Origin: Metabacillus idriensis | Lineage (GTDB): Bacteria; Bacillota; Bacilli; Bacillales; Bacillaceae | Direction: 5' to 3' | Assembly (NCBI RefSeq): GCF_009674765.1 | Contig: NZ_WKKF01000001.1 | Location: forward strand, 744,001 to 808,000 | Length of the DNA stretch: 64,000 bases | Shown: positions 49,181 to 58,235 of the stretch, piece by piece | Layout: the number at the start of each line of letters is the position of its first letter | Position numbering within the stretch: position 1 is the stretch's first letter | Program-made: the position numbers and the translations under genes | The notes under the pieces: generated by a model | Database searches by the model: none | What the model was told of the DNA's origin: nothing | Seen by the model: only the letters and a program-made list of their open reading frames with translations

Positions 49181-50800
49181 ATGATGAAAAAGTGGATGGC
49201 GATGTTCCTGACTGCCTTGCTTGTATTCGTGCTTGCAGCATGTACAGCAAATGAGAGTGCAGGAAAAGACACAGGAAAAGACGAAAAAGAGAAAGAGAAA
49301 ATTTTGCACCTGAACAACGGGGCTGAACCAACTTCGTTTGATCCGGTTATCGGATTTGACGCTGTTTCATGGAATGCGCTGAACAATTTAATGGAAGGTC
49401 TTACTCGTCTAGGGAAAGATCATGAGCCTGAAGCAGCAACGGCTGAGAAATGGGACGTATCAAAAGATGGCAAAACGTACACGTTCCACATTCGCGAAAA
49501 TGCAAAATGGTCAAACGGCGATGATTTAACAGCTGATGATTTCGTATTTGCATGGAAACGTCTTTTAGATCCTGAAACAGGATCAGGGGCAGCATTTTTA
49601 GGATACTTCATTGAGGGCGGAGAAGCTTACAACAGCGGAACTGGCTCTGCAGATGATGTCAAAGTGAAAGCTGTTGACAAAAAAACATTTGAGGTTACGT
49701 TAATCAGCCCTCAAGCATACTTCTTGAGTGTGATTGCAAACCCGGCATTTTTCCCGGTAAATGAAAAAGTTGCGACAGAAACACCAGACTGGTTTGCAGA
49801 AGCTGACACGTTTGTCGGAAACGGACCTTTCTCATTAGAGTCATGGGAGCATGACAAAGAATTTATGATGAAGAAAAACGATCAGTACTGGGATGCAAAA
49901 AACGTGAAGCTTGATGGCGTTCATTGGGCAATCGTAGAAGATACAAATACAGAATACCAGCTTTACCAAACAGGCGAACTGGATACATCTGATGTACCGG
50001 CTGACTTGGCAGAATCACTTTTTGAAGAAGGAAAAGCAAATGTTGAGGAGCAGGCTGGAGATTACTTCTACCGCATGAACGTAACGCTTGAACCGTTCCA
50101 GAATGTCAACATCCGCAAAGCATTCGCAATGGCTGTTGACCAAAAGCAAATCGTTGATTTTGTAACAAAAAATCAGGAAACAGCTGCATATGGCTTCGTT
50201 TCACCCGGCTTTAAAGATCCATCAGGCAAAGACTTCCGCGAGGCAAGCGGCGACCTTGTGAAAACAGATGCTGCTGAAGCTAAAGCATTGCTTGAAAAGG
50301 GCATGAAAGAAGAAGGCTATGACAAGCTTCCTGAAGTAACATTGACTTACAGCACAGATGATACGCACAAGAAAATTGCAGAAGCGCTTCAGCAAATGTT
50401 CAAAGAAAATTTAGGCGTGAATGTGAAGCTTGCTAACCTGGAAGCGAACGTGTTCGCTACCGATCAGAAGGCGTTGAAATTCCAATTGTCCCGCAGTTCT
50501 TTCTTAGCAGACTATGCTGATCCTGTGAACTTCCTTGAGAACTTCCAAACAGGACACAGCATGAACCGCACAGGCTGGACAAATGCTGAGTATGATCAAT
50601 TGATCAAAGACTCTAAAAATGAATCTGACGAAGCAAAACGCTTTGAGATGCTGTACAAAGCAGAAAAGATTTTATTTGAAGAAGCACCGATTATTCCGAT
50701 CCATTTCTACAATCAGGTTTACTTGCAAAATGAAGATCTATCAGGCATCGTCCGTCACCCTGTCGGATATTTAGAATTAAAATGGGCAGATAAAAAGTAA
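49181..50800 (+). CDS. dppE: Dipeptide-binding lipoprotein DppE
   Basis: A 539-residue periplasmic-type binding protein anchored by lipid. The signal peptide (KKWMAMFLTALLVFVLAA) ends at Cys21 in VLAAC. Family 5 motifs include NNGAEPTSFDPVIGFD, AEKWDVSKDGKTYTFHIREN and WSNGDDLTADDFVFAWKRLL (all peptide-binding-protein signatures). Highly abundant receptors such as this one often need more mRNA; the hairpin after the gene fits that. It resembles OppA/DppE, which bind short peptides. Confidence 0.93.
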   Translation: MMKKWMAMFLTALLVFVLAACTANESAGKDTGKDEKEKEKILHLNNGAEPTSFDPVIGFDAVSWNALNNLMEGLTRLGKDHEPEAATAEKWDVSKDGKTYTFHIRENAKWSNGDDLTADDFVFAWKRLLDPETGSGAAFLGYFIEGGEAYNSGTGSADDVKVKAVDKKTFEVTLISPQAYFLSVIANPAFFPVNEKVATETPDWFAEADTFVGNGPFSLESWEHDKEFMMKKNDQYWDAKNVKLDGVHWAIVEDTNTEYQLYQTGELDTSDVPADLAESLFEEGKANVEEQAGDYFYRMNVTLEPFQNVNIRKAFAMAVDQKQIVDFVTKNQETAAYGFVSPGFKDPSGKDFREASGDLVKTDAAEAKALLEKGMKEEGYDKLPEVTLTYSTDDTHKKIAEALQQMFKENLGVNVKLANLEANVFATDQKALKFQLSRSSFLADYADPVNFLENFQTGHSMNRTGWTNAEYDQLIKDSKNESDEAKRFEMLYKAEKILFEEAPIIPIHFYNQVYLQNEDLSGIVRHPVGYLELKWADKK

Positions 50801-50807
50801 GCCATGC

Positions 50808-50841
50808 AAAAGGGGTGTTCAGCTGTTTGAACATCCCTTTT
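50808..50841 (+). terminator. Internal hairpin between dppE and ykfA
   Basis: AAAAGGGGTGTTCA (50808-50821) and TGAACATCCCTTTT (50828-50841) form a 14-bp stem with one G-U pair and a six-base loop; the tail is CTATAT rather than a T-run. It is a weak terminator or mRNA-stabilising stem that lowers expression of the ykf genes relative to dppE. Confidence 0.65.
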
Positions 50842-50863
50842 CTATATAAAGGAGACTACTAGA

Positions 50864-51787
50864 ATGATAAAACCTCAGGCGTTAAAAAAAGGCGACACAA
50901 TCGGCATCATTTCCCCGGCAAGTCCCCCAAATAAAGAGAACCTGAAGCGCTCTCTTTCTTTTTTAGAAGAAACAGGCTTGAAATTCAAACTCGGAAAACA
51001 TATTGAACGCGAATACGGATATCTTGCAGGGACAGATGAAGAAAGAGCAGAAGATGTTCATACCATGTTTCAGGATCAAGAAGTGAAAGCAATCATTTGC
51101 GCGTGCGGCGGATTTGGAACAGCCCGCATGGCCTCGCTATTAGACTATGATCTTATTGAAAAGAACCCGAAAATTTTCTGGGGCTACAGCGATATCACAT
51201 TTTTGCATACAGCCATCAGACAGAAGACCGGTCTTATTACGTTTCACGGTCCCATGCTCAGCTCTGATTTTGGAGAAGAAGCTGGTGTTCTTCCATTAAC
51301 AAAACAGTATTTTCAACAGCTATTTGAGAACAGAATGCTTACTTATGACGAATCACTTTCGCCCCTTGAAGCGATGATTGAAGGTAATGCAAGCGGTGAG
51401 CTTGTTGGCGGGAATCTATCATTAATCACAAGCTCGGTCGGTACAGATTTTGAGATTGATACAAAAGGGAATCTGCTTTTAATTGAAGACATTGATGAAG
51501 AGCCATATGCAGTCGACCGTATGCTGAATCAGCTTTATATGGCAGGGAAATTAACGGATGCAGCAGGTATTCTGGTTGCTGATTTTCATAACTGTGTTCC
51601 TCAAAAACGGAAAAAGTCGATTTCGCTTGATGAAGTGCTGGCTCATTACATCAAACTCGCAAACAAACCGGCACTAAAAGGATTTAAAATCGGACACTGC
51701 AGTCCTAATATCTCTATTCCGCTTGGTACACATGCAGAAATGAATACATATGAGAAAACGGTTGGGATTGAAAGCGGAATTCTATAA
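50864..51787 (+). CDS. ykfA: LD-carboxypeptidase family protein YkfA
   Basis: A 307-residue protein of the LdcA/S66 family (muramoyl-tetrapeptide carboxypeptidase). N-terminal GDTIGIISPASPPNKENLKR, nucleophile Ser in IFWGYSDITFLH (about 107-118), Glu and His toward the C-terminus in LIEDIDEEPYAVDRML and KGFKIGHCSPN. It cleaves the L,D peptide bond of murein tetrapeptides. RBS AAAGGAG. Cytosolic, no signal peptide. Same position as in B. subtilis. Confidence 0.92.
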   Translation: MIKPQALKKGDTIGIISPASPPNKENLKRSLSFLEETGLKFKLGKHIEREYGYLAGTDEERAEDVHTMFQDQEVKAIICACGGFGTARMASLLDYDLIEKNPKIFWGYSDITFLHTAIRQKTGLITFHGPMLSSDFGEEAGVLPLTKQYFQQLFENRMLTYDESLSPLEAMIEGNASGELVGGNLSLITSSVGTDFEIDTKGNLLLIEDIDEEPYAVDRMLNQLYMAGKLTDAAGILVADFHNCVPQKRKKSISLDEVLAHYIKLANKPALKGFKIGHCSPNISIPLGTHAEMNTYEKTVGIESGIL

Positions 51788-51802
51788 AAAGGGTGAATTT
51801 CT

Positions 51803-52906
51803 ATGAAAATTGAAAAGATCGAAACATTTCGGACAGCTGTCCCTTTGACAAAGCCTTTTAAAACGGCTCTCCGGACAGTTGTAACGGCAGAATCCGTTAT
51901 CATAAAGGTGACGTGCGAAAGCGGAATCTATGGCTGGGGTGAAGCGCCGCCTACACTCGTAATAACCGGTGATAGTCTATCGAGTATAGAAGCCAGTATT
52001 CATCAAGTGCTGAAGCCGTTTTTAATCGGAAAAAATCTATTGAACTACGAAGTTATTTTCCAGGGAATACAAACGATTTTAACCCGCAATTCAAGTGCAA
52101 AAGCTGCGGTGGATATGGCCCTTTATGATTGTCTTGCCAAACATAGCAGACTTCCGCTTTATCAATATTTAGGCGGATATAAAGATGAGATGGAAACGGA
52201 TTTTACCGTCAGTGTGAATGACGTGCGCGAAATGGGAGAAGATGCGGTTTCCTACATCCAGCAAGGGTTTAATGTATTAAAGGTTAAAGTGGGGCTTGGC
52301 GACAGCACACTGGATATTGACCGAATCCGGGAAATCAGAAGCCGGGTCGGTCCGGATATTAAAATCCGGCTCGATGCCAATCAAGGATGGAAGCCGAAAG
52401 AAGCTGCCAATGTCATCGGCAAAATGGAAGACCTGGGCTTGAACATTGAATTAGTGGAGCAGCCGGTTAAAGCTTATGACATTGAGGGGTTAAAACTAGT
52501 GACAGATTCCGTAGAAACGCCGATTATGGCAGATGAAAGCGTGTTTACTCCAAAGCAGGCGTTTGATGTGCTGAAAACGAGAAGTGCAGATTTGATTAAT
52601 ATCAAATTAATGAAAGCAGGGGGCATCTATCAAGCTTCCATCATCAATCAGCTTGCTGAAATCTGCGGAGTGGAATGCATGGTCGGAAGCATGATTGAAA
52701 CGCGAATCGGCATTACCGCCGCCGCGCACTTTGCAGCAGCCAAAAAGAACATTACACGTTTTGATTTTGATGCCCCGCTTATGCTTGCGAAAGAAATTGT
52801 AGAGGGTGGAGTCCGGTATAGCGGCAGAAAAATGACATTTTCAGAAGGAAATGGACTGGGAATTTCAGATGTTCTTCTAAACGATGGGGAGGTTTTGGCA
52901 AAATGA
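51803..52906 (+). CDS. ykfB: L-Ala-D/L-Glu epimerase YkfB
   Basis: A 367-residue enolase-superfamily enzyme (muconate lactonizing subgroup). Conserved are KTALRTVVTAESVIIKV, the catalytic Lys pair LKVKVGLGD, metal ligands in RLDANQGW, LVEQPVKAYD and ADESVFTP, and IKLMKAGGIYQA with the second catalytic Lys. It epimerises L-Ala-D-Glu to L-Ala-L-Glu from murein peptides, so that ordinary peptidases can finish degradation. Overlaps ykfC by 4 bp. Confidence 0.93.
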   Translation: MKIEKIETFRTAVPLTKPFKTALRTVVTAESVIIKVTCESGIYGWGEAPPTLVITGDSLSSIEASIHQVLKPFLIGKNLLNYEVIFQGIQTILTRNSSAKAAVDMALYDCLAKHSRLPLYQYLGGYKDEMETDFTVSVNDVREMGEDAVSYIQQGFNVLKVKVGLGDSTLDIDRIREIRSRVGPDIKIRLDANQGWKPKEAANVIGKMEDLGLNIELVEQPVKAYDIEGLKLVTDSVETPIMADESVFTPKQAFDVLKTRSADLINIKLMKAGGIYQASIINQLAEICGVECMVGSMIETRIGITAAAHFAAAKKNITRFDFDAPLMLAKEIVEGGVRYSGRKMTFSEGNGLGISDVLLNDGEVLAK

Positions 52907-53823
52907 CGATACGAAAAGGCAGAGTTGCGGTATCCGTTGCAACCGTTTGGACGGCAAAGGATTCCGCACGGGAGCTGGATAAAAACGCCGTTGTGAATCC
53001 TGTTGATATTGACTCATGGCTTGGAGGACTGACTTATGAAACAAGCCTTGCTCTTTGCAGAGAAAACCGAATTCAGACACAGGCTTTGCTTGGGGAAGAA
53101 GTATGGATCATGGACGAACAGGACGGCTATGCACATGTGATTATTCCAGCTCAGTCCTCTTCAAAGGATGAAAGAGGATATCCGGGATGGATGCCGCTTT
53201 GTCAAATCGAAGAGAATGCAGAATCTTTGGAAGGGCCGATTGCAGTCGTTCAAAGCAAAAAAGCGATGCTTTATGCTGAAGATGAAACTCCTCAATTTGC
53301 ATTGAGTTTTCAAACTGTTTTGCCTGTATTAATAGAAGGAACAGAATGGATTGAAGTTGAAACTCCAGATGGAAAAGGGAAACTGAAGGCAGCGGATGTT
53401 TCCATCTTTGATGGGTTTGATAGTGTGCCTAAAGGAAGCGGCGGGGATATCGTTGCTGATGGCGAAAGATTCATCGGCCTTCCTTATCTTTGGGGCGGAA
53501 TGAGCAGCTTTGGCTTTGATTGCTCCGGTTTTAGCTACACAATGTGCAAAGCAAATGGATACATCATTCCAAGGGATGCTCATGATCAGGCTGCTTCAGG
53601 TGAAAAAGTGGAACTGGACTCGATGGAGCCTGGCGATTTATTGTTTTTTGCATACGAAGAAGGAAAGGGAAGCCTTCATCACGTGGGCATTTATTATGGA
53701 GACGGCAAGCTGCTTCATTCTCCGAACACCGGGAAATCAATTGAGATTCTGGACATGGCCGGAACCATTTATGAAAAGGAATTATGTGCAGCTAGACGCT
53801 ATTGGCTAAAGACGGAGGGATAA
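52903..53823 (+). CDS. ykfC: Gamma-D-glutamyl-L-diamino acid endopeptidase YkfC (NlpC/P60)
   Basis: A 306-residue protein with N-terminal SH3b-like regions (about 5-170) and a C-terminal NlpC/P60 domain (about 180-300). Catalytic Cys207 in [13 protein letters not shown], His in [12 protein letters not shown] (about 259-260), and third residue near HSPN. No signal peptide, so it acts in the cytosol on imported murein tripeptides, hydrolysing the gamma-D-Glu to diaminopimelate bond. ATGA overlap with ykfB shows coupling. The layout matches B. subtilis YkfC. Confidence 0.93.
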   Translation: MTIRKGRVAVSVATVWTAKDSARELDKNAVVNPVDIDSWLGGLTYETSLALCRENRIQTQALLGEEVWIMDEQDGYAHVIIPAQSSSKDERGYPGWMPLCQIEENAESLEGPIAVVQSKKAMLYAEDETPQFALSFQTVLPVLIEGTEWIEVETPDGKGKLKAADVSIFDGFDSVPKGSGGDIVADGERFIGLPYLWGGMSSFGFDCSGFSYTMCKANGYIIPRDAHDQAASGEKVELDSMEPGDLLFFAYEEGKGSLHHVGIYYGDGKLLHSPNTGKSIEILDMAGTIYEKELCAARRYWLKTEG

Positions 53824-53825
53824 CA

Positions 53826-54830
53826 GTGGAGAATTTGCTTGAAGTACGAAATTTAAAGAAACATTTTCATCTTGGTAAAGGGTCAACACTAAAAGCAGTA
53901 GACGGCATTTCATTCACGGTGAAAAAGGGTGAAACATTCGGCATCGTCGGGGAATCAGGATGTGGAAAATCGACTGCCGGCAGGACGATTCTCGGCTTAT
54001 ACGATCAGACAGAAGGAGATGTCCTATTCAACGGCAAAAACATCCATGAATTAAAAGGAAAAGACAAATTTGCCTACTACCGGCAGATGCAGATGATTTT
54101 TCAGGATCCATATGCCTCATTAAATCCGCGGTCAACTGTCCTTGAAATCATTTCTGAACCGATGGAAGTTCACGGCATGTACAAGAATAAACAGGGCCGT
54201 ACGGAAAAAGTGCATCAGCTCCTTGAAGATGTAGGCTTAAACCGTGATCATGCCAACCGTTACCCGCACGAATTCAGCGGCGGCCAAAGACAGCGGATCG
54301 GCATTGCACGAGCCCTTGCCCTTGATCCGGAATTCATTATAGCCGATGAGCCGATTTCAGCACTCGATGTATCGGTCCAGGCTCAAGTTGTCAATCTAAT
54401 GAAACGTCTGCAAAAGGAAAAAGGACTAACCTACCTCTTTATCGCGCATGACCTGTCCATGGTCAAACAAATCAGCGACCGCATCGGGGTCATGTATCTG
54501 GGCCACCTTGTTGAGCAGACCGCAAGCAGCGAGCTGTACAAAAAACCGCTCCATCCATACACACAGGCTCTGCTGACTGCAATTCCGATTCCAGATCCAG
54601 ATATAGAGGACAAGCGGGAACGCATTATTCTTCAGGGTGAGCTGCCGAGCCCGATGAATCCCCCGAGCGGCTGTGTATTCAGAACACGCTGTGCCTACGC
54701 GATGGAAGCCTGTGCTTCTAAAAAGCCAGTGTGGCAGGAAGTAGATGAAAATCATTTCGTTGCCTGTCATTTATATGACAAGAGCATCATGGGCGATCAG
54801 GATTTTTCTCAAATTGCAGCGACGAAATGA
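53826..54830 (+). CDS. ykfD: Oligopeptide ABC transporter ATP-binding protein YkfD (OppF type)
   Basis: The start GTG 53826 has GGAGGG ten bases upstream; an in-frame extension into ykfC is rejected. The 334-residue ATPase shows Walker [11 protein letters not shown]-loop [12 protein letters not shown], signature [10 protein letters not shown], Walker [13 protein letters not shown] and switch [12 protein letters not shown], with a C-terminal [14 protein letters not shown] cysteine cluster. Together with DppD it forms the heterodimeric ATPase of the peptide importer. Its last four bases overlap the hydrolase gene. Confidence 0.92.
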   Translation: MENLLEVRNLKKHFHLGKGSTLKAVDGISFTVKKGETFGIVGESGCGKSTAGRTILGLYDQTEGDVLFNGKNIHELKGKDKFAYYRQMQMIFQDPYASLNPRSTVLEIISEPMEVHGMYKNKQGRTEKVHQLLEDVGLNRDHANRYPHEFSGGQRQRIGIARALALDPEFIIADEPISALDVSVQAQVVNLMKRLQKEKGLTYLFIAHDLSMVKQISDRIGVMYLGHLVEQTASSELYKKPLHPYTQALLTAIPIPDPDIEDKRERIILQGELPSPMNPPSGCVFRTRCAYAMEACASKKPVWQEVDENHFVACHLYDKSIMGDQDFSQIAATK

Positions 54831-55621
54831 CGGGAAACTTAGAGCTGAAACTGCAGGAAGTGATGGAAAGGTGTCCAGGAAGAATTGGACTCGCACTCGA
54901 TCTTGATGGAAGAATCATCGAACGGAACAGCAACGGGATCTTTTCATCAGCGAGTCTGATTAAATTGCCAATTCTGCTGACAGCTTTTCAACAAAAAGAG
55001 CGTGGCATTCTTTCTTTTGATGAAAAAGTGAAAATGTGTGACATTGAAAAAACAGGCGGAGCAGGTGTCCTGCAGTCTTTCTCAGATGATGCCGTCTTAA
55101 CTGTATCAGATTTGCTTTCATTAATGATCATCGTGTCCGATAATGCGGCCACTAACTATATGATCCATAAAGCTGGCAGACCGGCGATCAACGCCTGTAT
55201 GAAGGATCTGAATCTTACAAGCACTGAGCTGAACCGGGATATGATGGATTTGGAAGCAATCAAAAACGGCCTGAATAACTGGACGACTGCTGATGACATG
55301 CTGAAATGTTTGAAAGCAATCGGCGAGTACGGCTTTCTCCCGGAAGTAAGCAGAAAACAAATAGAAGACATCCTGCAAAAGCAGCAATTCACAGACAAGC
55401 TTCCCTTTCATATGGATAAGGAAAAGGTATACGCAGGCAACAAAACCGGTGAGCTGCCAGGTATTGAGCATGATTGTGCCATCATTCGGTTTGGTGATCG
55501 GACGGCTTATGCCGCCGTTCTGATTGATCAGCTTCAAAATAAGGAAGCGGGCAGAAGAACAATCAGTGAAATTGGCAAGTTCATTTATGATGAGCTATTA
55601 ATAGATAATCAGTTCAGTTAA
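54827..55621 (+). CDS. Cytosolic SxxK serine hydrolase (beta-lactamase-like, lacks Glu166)
   Basis: A 264-residue class A beta-lactamase-fold protein. Motifs: SLIK (Ser43, Lys46), SDN (104-106) and KTG (206-208). The region where class A beta-lactamases have the RxEPxLN box reads NRDMMDLEA (136-144), so the deacylating Glu166 is Met. Without it, beta-lactam hydrolysis is unlikely. No signal peptide is present, so it is cytosolic. It is appended in ATGA overlap to the dpp-ykf operon, which suggests a peptidase or amidase role on imported murein-derived peptides. Its substrate is inferred from context. A terminator-containing repeat element follows. Confidence 0.75.
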   Translation: MTGNLELKLQEVMERCPGRIGLALDLDGRIIERNSNGIFSSASLIKLPILLTAFQQKERGILSFDEKVKMCDIEKTGGAGVLQSFSDDAVLTVSDLLSLMIIVSDNAATNYMIHKAGRPAINACMKDLNLTSTELNRDMMDLEAIKNGLNNWTTADDMLKCLKAIGEYGFLPEVSRKQIEDILQKQQFTDKLPFHMDKEKVYAGNKTGELPGIEHDCAIIRFGDRTAYAAVLIDQLQNKEAGRRTISEIGKFIYDELLIDNQFS

Positions 55622-55626
55622 CGCAG

Positions 55627-56026
55627 AAAAAAAGAGGCTGGTACAAAAGGTTTTCAGCCAAAGAAAAATCCGAACTATTATGTGAAATTCCAACTTGAAT
55701 TTCGTTTTAGTTCGGATTTTTTCTTTGGCTCTTTTCATAAATATTGTTGCTGCAGTACTAAATGTTAGAAACCTTAAGTGGATTGCAGCGGAAGGAACTT
55801 GACTCCTGCGGGAAATAGAGCAAATTGGGAGACCCCACAGGCAACGCCGAGGAGGCTCCCATGCTCCCCGCGGAAAGCAAGTTCCTCTCGCTGCAAGGAA
55901 CGGACATTATTTATCATGAAAAACAACAATTTATGCGAAAATAGCCCTTTTTTTTAATGGTTTTCGCACTATTCAATGTTCGGCTTTAATTCAGGAGATA
56001 AGCGTTACGTCCCAGCCTCTTTTTTT
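55627..56026. repeat. 400-bp MITE-like element with 15-bp terminal inverted repeats
   Basis: AAAAAAAGAGGCTGG (55627-55641) and its exact complement CCAGCCTCTTTTTTT (56012-56026) bound the stretch. Inside lie a near-perfect 22-bp hairpin (55656-55677 with 55708-55730; starts AGCCAAAGAAAAATCC) and the GC-rich dispersed core (55785-55910). No transposase frame is present. The left arm also works as the terminator of the dpp-ykf operon. No target-site duplication was obvious. The rest of the 55622-56222 gap (56027-56222) is AT-rich without a gene and contains the RBS for the next gene. Confidence 0.8.
55785..55910. repeat. Dispersed intergenic element, copy C core
   Basis: Outer arms GCAGCG (55785-55790) plus GGAACTTG (55794-55801) pair with CAAGTTCC (55878-55885) plus CGCTGC (55889-55894). 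Inner blocks CTCCTGCGGG, GGGAGACCCCACAGG, GAGGAGGCTCCC and CTCCCCGCGG are shared with copy B at 34921-35000. The paired outer arms, with differing but compensating bases between copies, suggest a conserved RNA or DNA structure rather than a coding sequence. Confidence 0.8.
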
Positions 56027-56222
56027 ATTGAGAAAGTACTAGGGAGCTTTTTTAACCAGATAATTTAAGAAGGTATTTAGCTGATGAGAAAGAATCTATT
56101 AAAAGAATCGTTTAATGTTCTTATGCACAGGGCATTTCTCTAATAAGCATGATTCATTTCAGCTCTAATTTATGAAATAATAGAGGGCAGATGAAAATTC
56201 CTGAAAGATAGGGAGAGATAAG

Positions 56223-56642
56223 ATGTTATATATATGGAATATCGAAAAAATCATTAAAGATGTATTAGAAGAACACCGTTTAGATATAAATTACGAATTT
56301 GATAACCAGCTGCCAGCACATATGAGTTATAACGTATCGACAAATACAATTAAATTTAATTATCTTCAAATTAACGGATATAGAGGGAAAGTGAGAATTA
56401 AAGAATCGGATGAAAACTTTGTTAAAATTCTTATTTATCATGAAATTGGCTATTATTTAAGTTTTAAGAAAAACAAACATGATTTAAGAACTCTGATCTA
56501 TGGGGGAGACGAAGAAAAAGAGGAACTTATGGCTGTAATAGAAAACAATGCATGGGAATATGGGAGAACAATGGTGCCTGAACACCTTTTAGAGTCATAT
56601 GACAAAGTGCGTGAATTAGATAAAATGCTGATTAAGAGATGA
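56223..56642 (+). CDS. Degenerate zinc-metallopeptidase-like protein (HExxY)
   Basis: A 139-residue cytosolic protein (RBS AGGGAGAGA). The stretch KILIYHEIGYYLSF at about 78-91 aligns with the HExxH helix of ImmA/IrrE-type peptidases, but the second His is Tyr. A later Glu (ENNAWEYGRTMVP, about 112) sits where the third zinc ligand should be. A catalytic zinc site is therefore probably incomplete, and the protein may be a non-catalytic relative. AT-rich codon use and no recognisable neighbours in the operon suggest accessory origin. Function not known. Confidence 0.6.
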   Translation: MLYIWNIEKIIKDVLEEHRLDINYEFDNQLPAHMSYNVSTNTIKFNYLQINGYRGKVRIKESDENFVKILIYHEIGYYLSFKKNKHDLRTLIYGGDEEKEELMAVIENNAWEYGRTMVPEHLLESYDKVRELDKMLIKR

Positions 56643-56654
56643 TGATCTAATTAA

Positions 56655-56735
56655 AAGGCTCTTTTCGCAAACTTTGTTGCTTTTAGACTAAATGTTTAAA
56701 AAATAAGTGGATTGCAGCGGAAGGTTCAATCATGA
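56655..56735. repeat. Dispersed intergenic element, copy D (truncated)
   Basis: GGCTCTTTTCGCAAACTTTG, GTTGCTTTTAGACTAAATG and AAGTGGATTGCAGCGGAAGG match the left part of copy C (55728-55797), then similarity stops before the GC-rich core. This indicates a fragmented copy. Confidence 0.7.
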
Positions 56736-56759
56736 ACTAGTCATAAAATTTTTATAAAG

Positions 56760-56792
56760 AGAAAGCTCAGAGCATAAAACTCTGAGCTTTTA
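56760..56792. terminator. Terminator between convergent genes
   Basis: AAAGCTCAGAG (56762-56772) and CTCTGAGCTTT (56780-56790) form an 11-bp stem with A-rich and T-rich flanks; it can stop transcription from either the + or the minus direction (sensor kinase). Confidence 0.85.
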
Positions 56793-56804
56793 GTGTGCAG
56801 CGTT

Positions 56805-58049
56805 TTAAATCCGATTTTCTCGAACAGGGAAATCAAGATAAAAAATGGTCCCGTTTTCATCACTGTTTGCTGTCATTGTACCTTTATGGTTCTCCACAAT
56901 TTTTTTCGAAACAGAGAGACCGAGTCCTGTTCCGCTGTCTTTAGTGGAGAAGAAAGGATCAAAAATATGATTTAGAGCGGATGGGATGATGCCCCGTCCG
57001 TTATCAGAAAAGCTGATCTGCAGCCGATTTTCCTGGCGCATGCAGATGATGTGTATTCTCAGCGGATCTGTATTTTTCGCCTGAAACGAATTTTGAAACA
57101 GATTCAAAAAGACCTGCAGCAGTTCATCCTTATTTCCAAGGATGTAAGTTCCTTCTGCAGAGGGATCGATTTTAATATGAAACTCAATGGAGTAAAGCAG
57201 GGATTCGCTTTCTAAAATTCTTCCTAAATGATTCATCAGAAACTCTTTTACTTCGAAATGCTCAGACCGGATTTCTGCAGGTTTTGCGATGCTCAGGAAA
57301 TCGGAAATGATTTTATTTGCCCGGTCGATTTCAGGAATTAAAATTGTTTGAAACAAGTTTTTCGTTTCAGCATCTGCTGACGCTTGAAGCACTTGCAGAA
57401 ATCCTCTTACTGTCGTTAAAGGATTTCTGATTTCATGGGCAATTCCAGCCGCTATTCTTCCGGCAATCGCCTGTTTTTCGGCTTCTTTTATGGCATTTAA
57501 AAAGTAGAAGGTCCCGATGACCCGTTTGATGGAACCATCGGTATTCCAAAGGATTCTTGTATTCAGGATGCCATAATTTTTATCAAGCACTTCACGGTCA
57601 ACGAATTCAATCCCGGTACGGGCGGTTTCAAGTGTCAGTAGCTGTTCGTCTGGAATGTTTACAAGCTCCCTTAAATGCTTTCCGATGATTTCGTCCCGGT
57701 TGACTCCGTGATCTTTTGCTGCTTGAAGATTGCATAAGGTAACAATGCCCGCTTCATCAATAAACACAACATGATGGGCAACTAAATCAAAGATGTCGGA
57801 TAAAAAAGCTTCTGTATGATGAAATGATTCGTTTTCTGATGATGATAGGTAGAGGCGCTGATTTGTGTGAGCCGTCAGCTGTGTGCTGGTCATTTTCAGA
57901 ATAGATGGAGGCGTGTCTGACTTTTCTTTACAGACCGCAAGTTCAAGTTCCGGATTTACATATGTAAATGCAGACGGCCATTGTGTGATGAGTTCTTTTA
58001 AAAGCTGATTTTCTTTTCGTAATACTTCTAGTTCATTTTCCATTTTCAT
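56805..58049 (-). CDS. Soluble PAS-domain sensor histidine kinase (sporulation-kinase-like)
   Basis: A 414-residue kinase, starting at the ATG of MKMENELEVL; further upstream in-frame ATGs are not supported by an RBS. No membrane helix is seen. An N-terminal coiled coil (KENQLLKELI) precedes a PAS domain at about 100-200 (SDIFDLVAHHVVFIDEAG, GKHLRELVNIPDEQ). The H-box AAGIAHEIRNPLTTVRGFLQ carries the phospho-His, with N-box NLFQNSFQAK, G1-box FSDNGRGI and G2-box GTGLGLSVSK. The H-box matches KinA/KinE-type sporulation kinases feeding Spo0F. No response regulator lies nearby, so it is an orphan. Confidence 0.82.
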   Translation of the reverse strand: MKMENELEVLRKENQLLKELITQWPSAFTYVNPELELAVCKEKSDTPPSILKMTSTQLTAHTNQRLYLSSSENESFHHTEAFLSDIFDLVAHHVVFIDEAGIVTLCNLQAAKDHGVNRDEIIGKHLRELVNIPDEQLLTLETARTGIEFVDREVLDKNYGILNTRILWNTDGSIKRVIGTFYFLNAIKEAEKQAIAGRIAAGIAHEIRNPLTTVRGFLQVLQASADAETKNLFQTILIPEIDRANKIISDFLSIAKPAEIRSEHFEVKEFLMNHLGRILESESLLYSIEFHIKIDPSAEGTYILGNKDELLQVFLNLFQNSFQAKNTDPLRIHIICMRQENRLQISFSDNGRGIIPSALNHIFDPFFSTKDSGTGLGLSVSKKIVENHKGTMTANSDENGTIFYLDFPVRENRI

Positions 58050-58235
58050 TGTTTCCAGCCTCATATGAGAAATATATAGTACAACCTTTAAAACTATATA
58101 ACAATTTATCATGTTTGACAATTACTAACAGAGGAATAAAATAAATAGGCGTAAGATAATGTCACAAAAAAGTTTAATATTTACGCCATTTAGGGAATAA
58201 TCTCATAAAAGCAATCTTTTATGGGGGAATTTATT

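Noticed and set aside
54827-55621. Class A beta-lactamase resistance gene
   Set aside because: Glu166 is missing, there is no signal peptide and the context is murein-peptide recycling.
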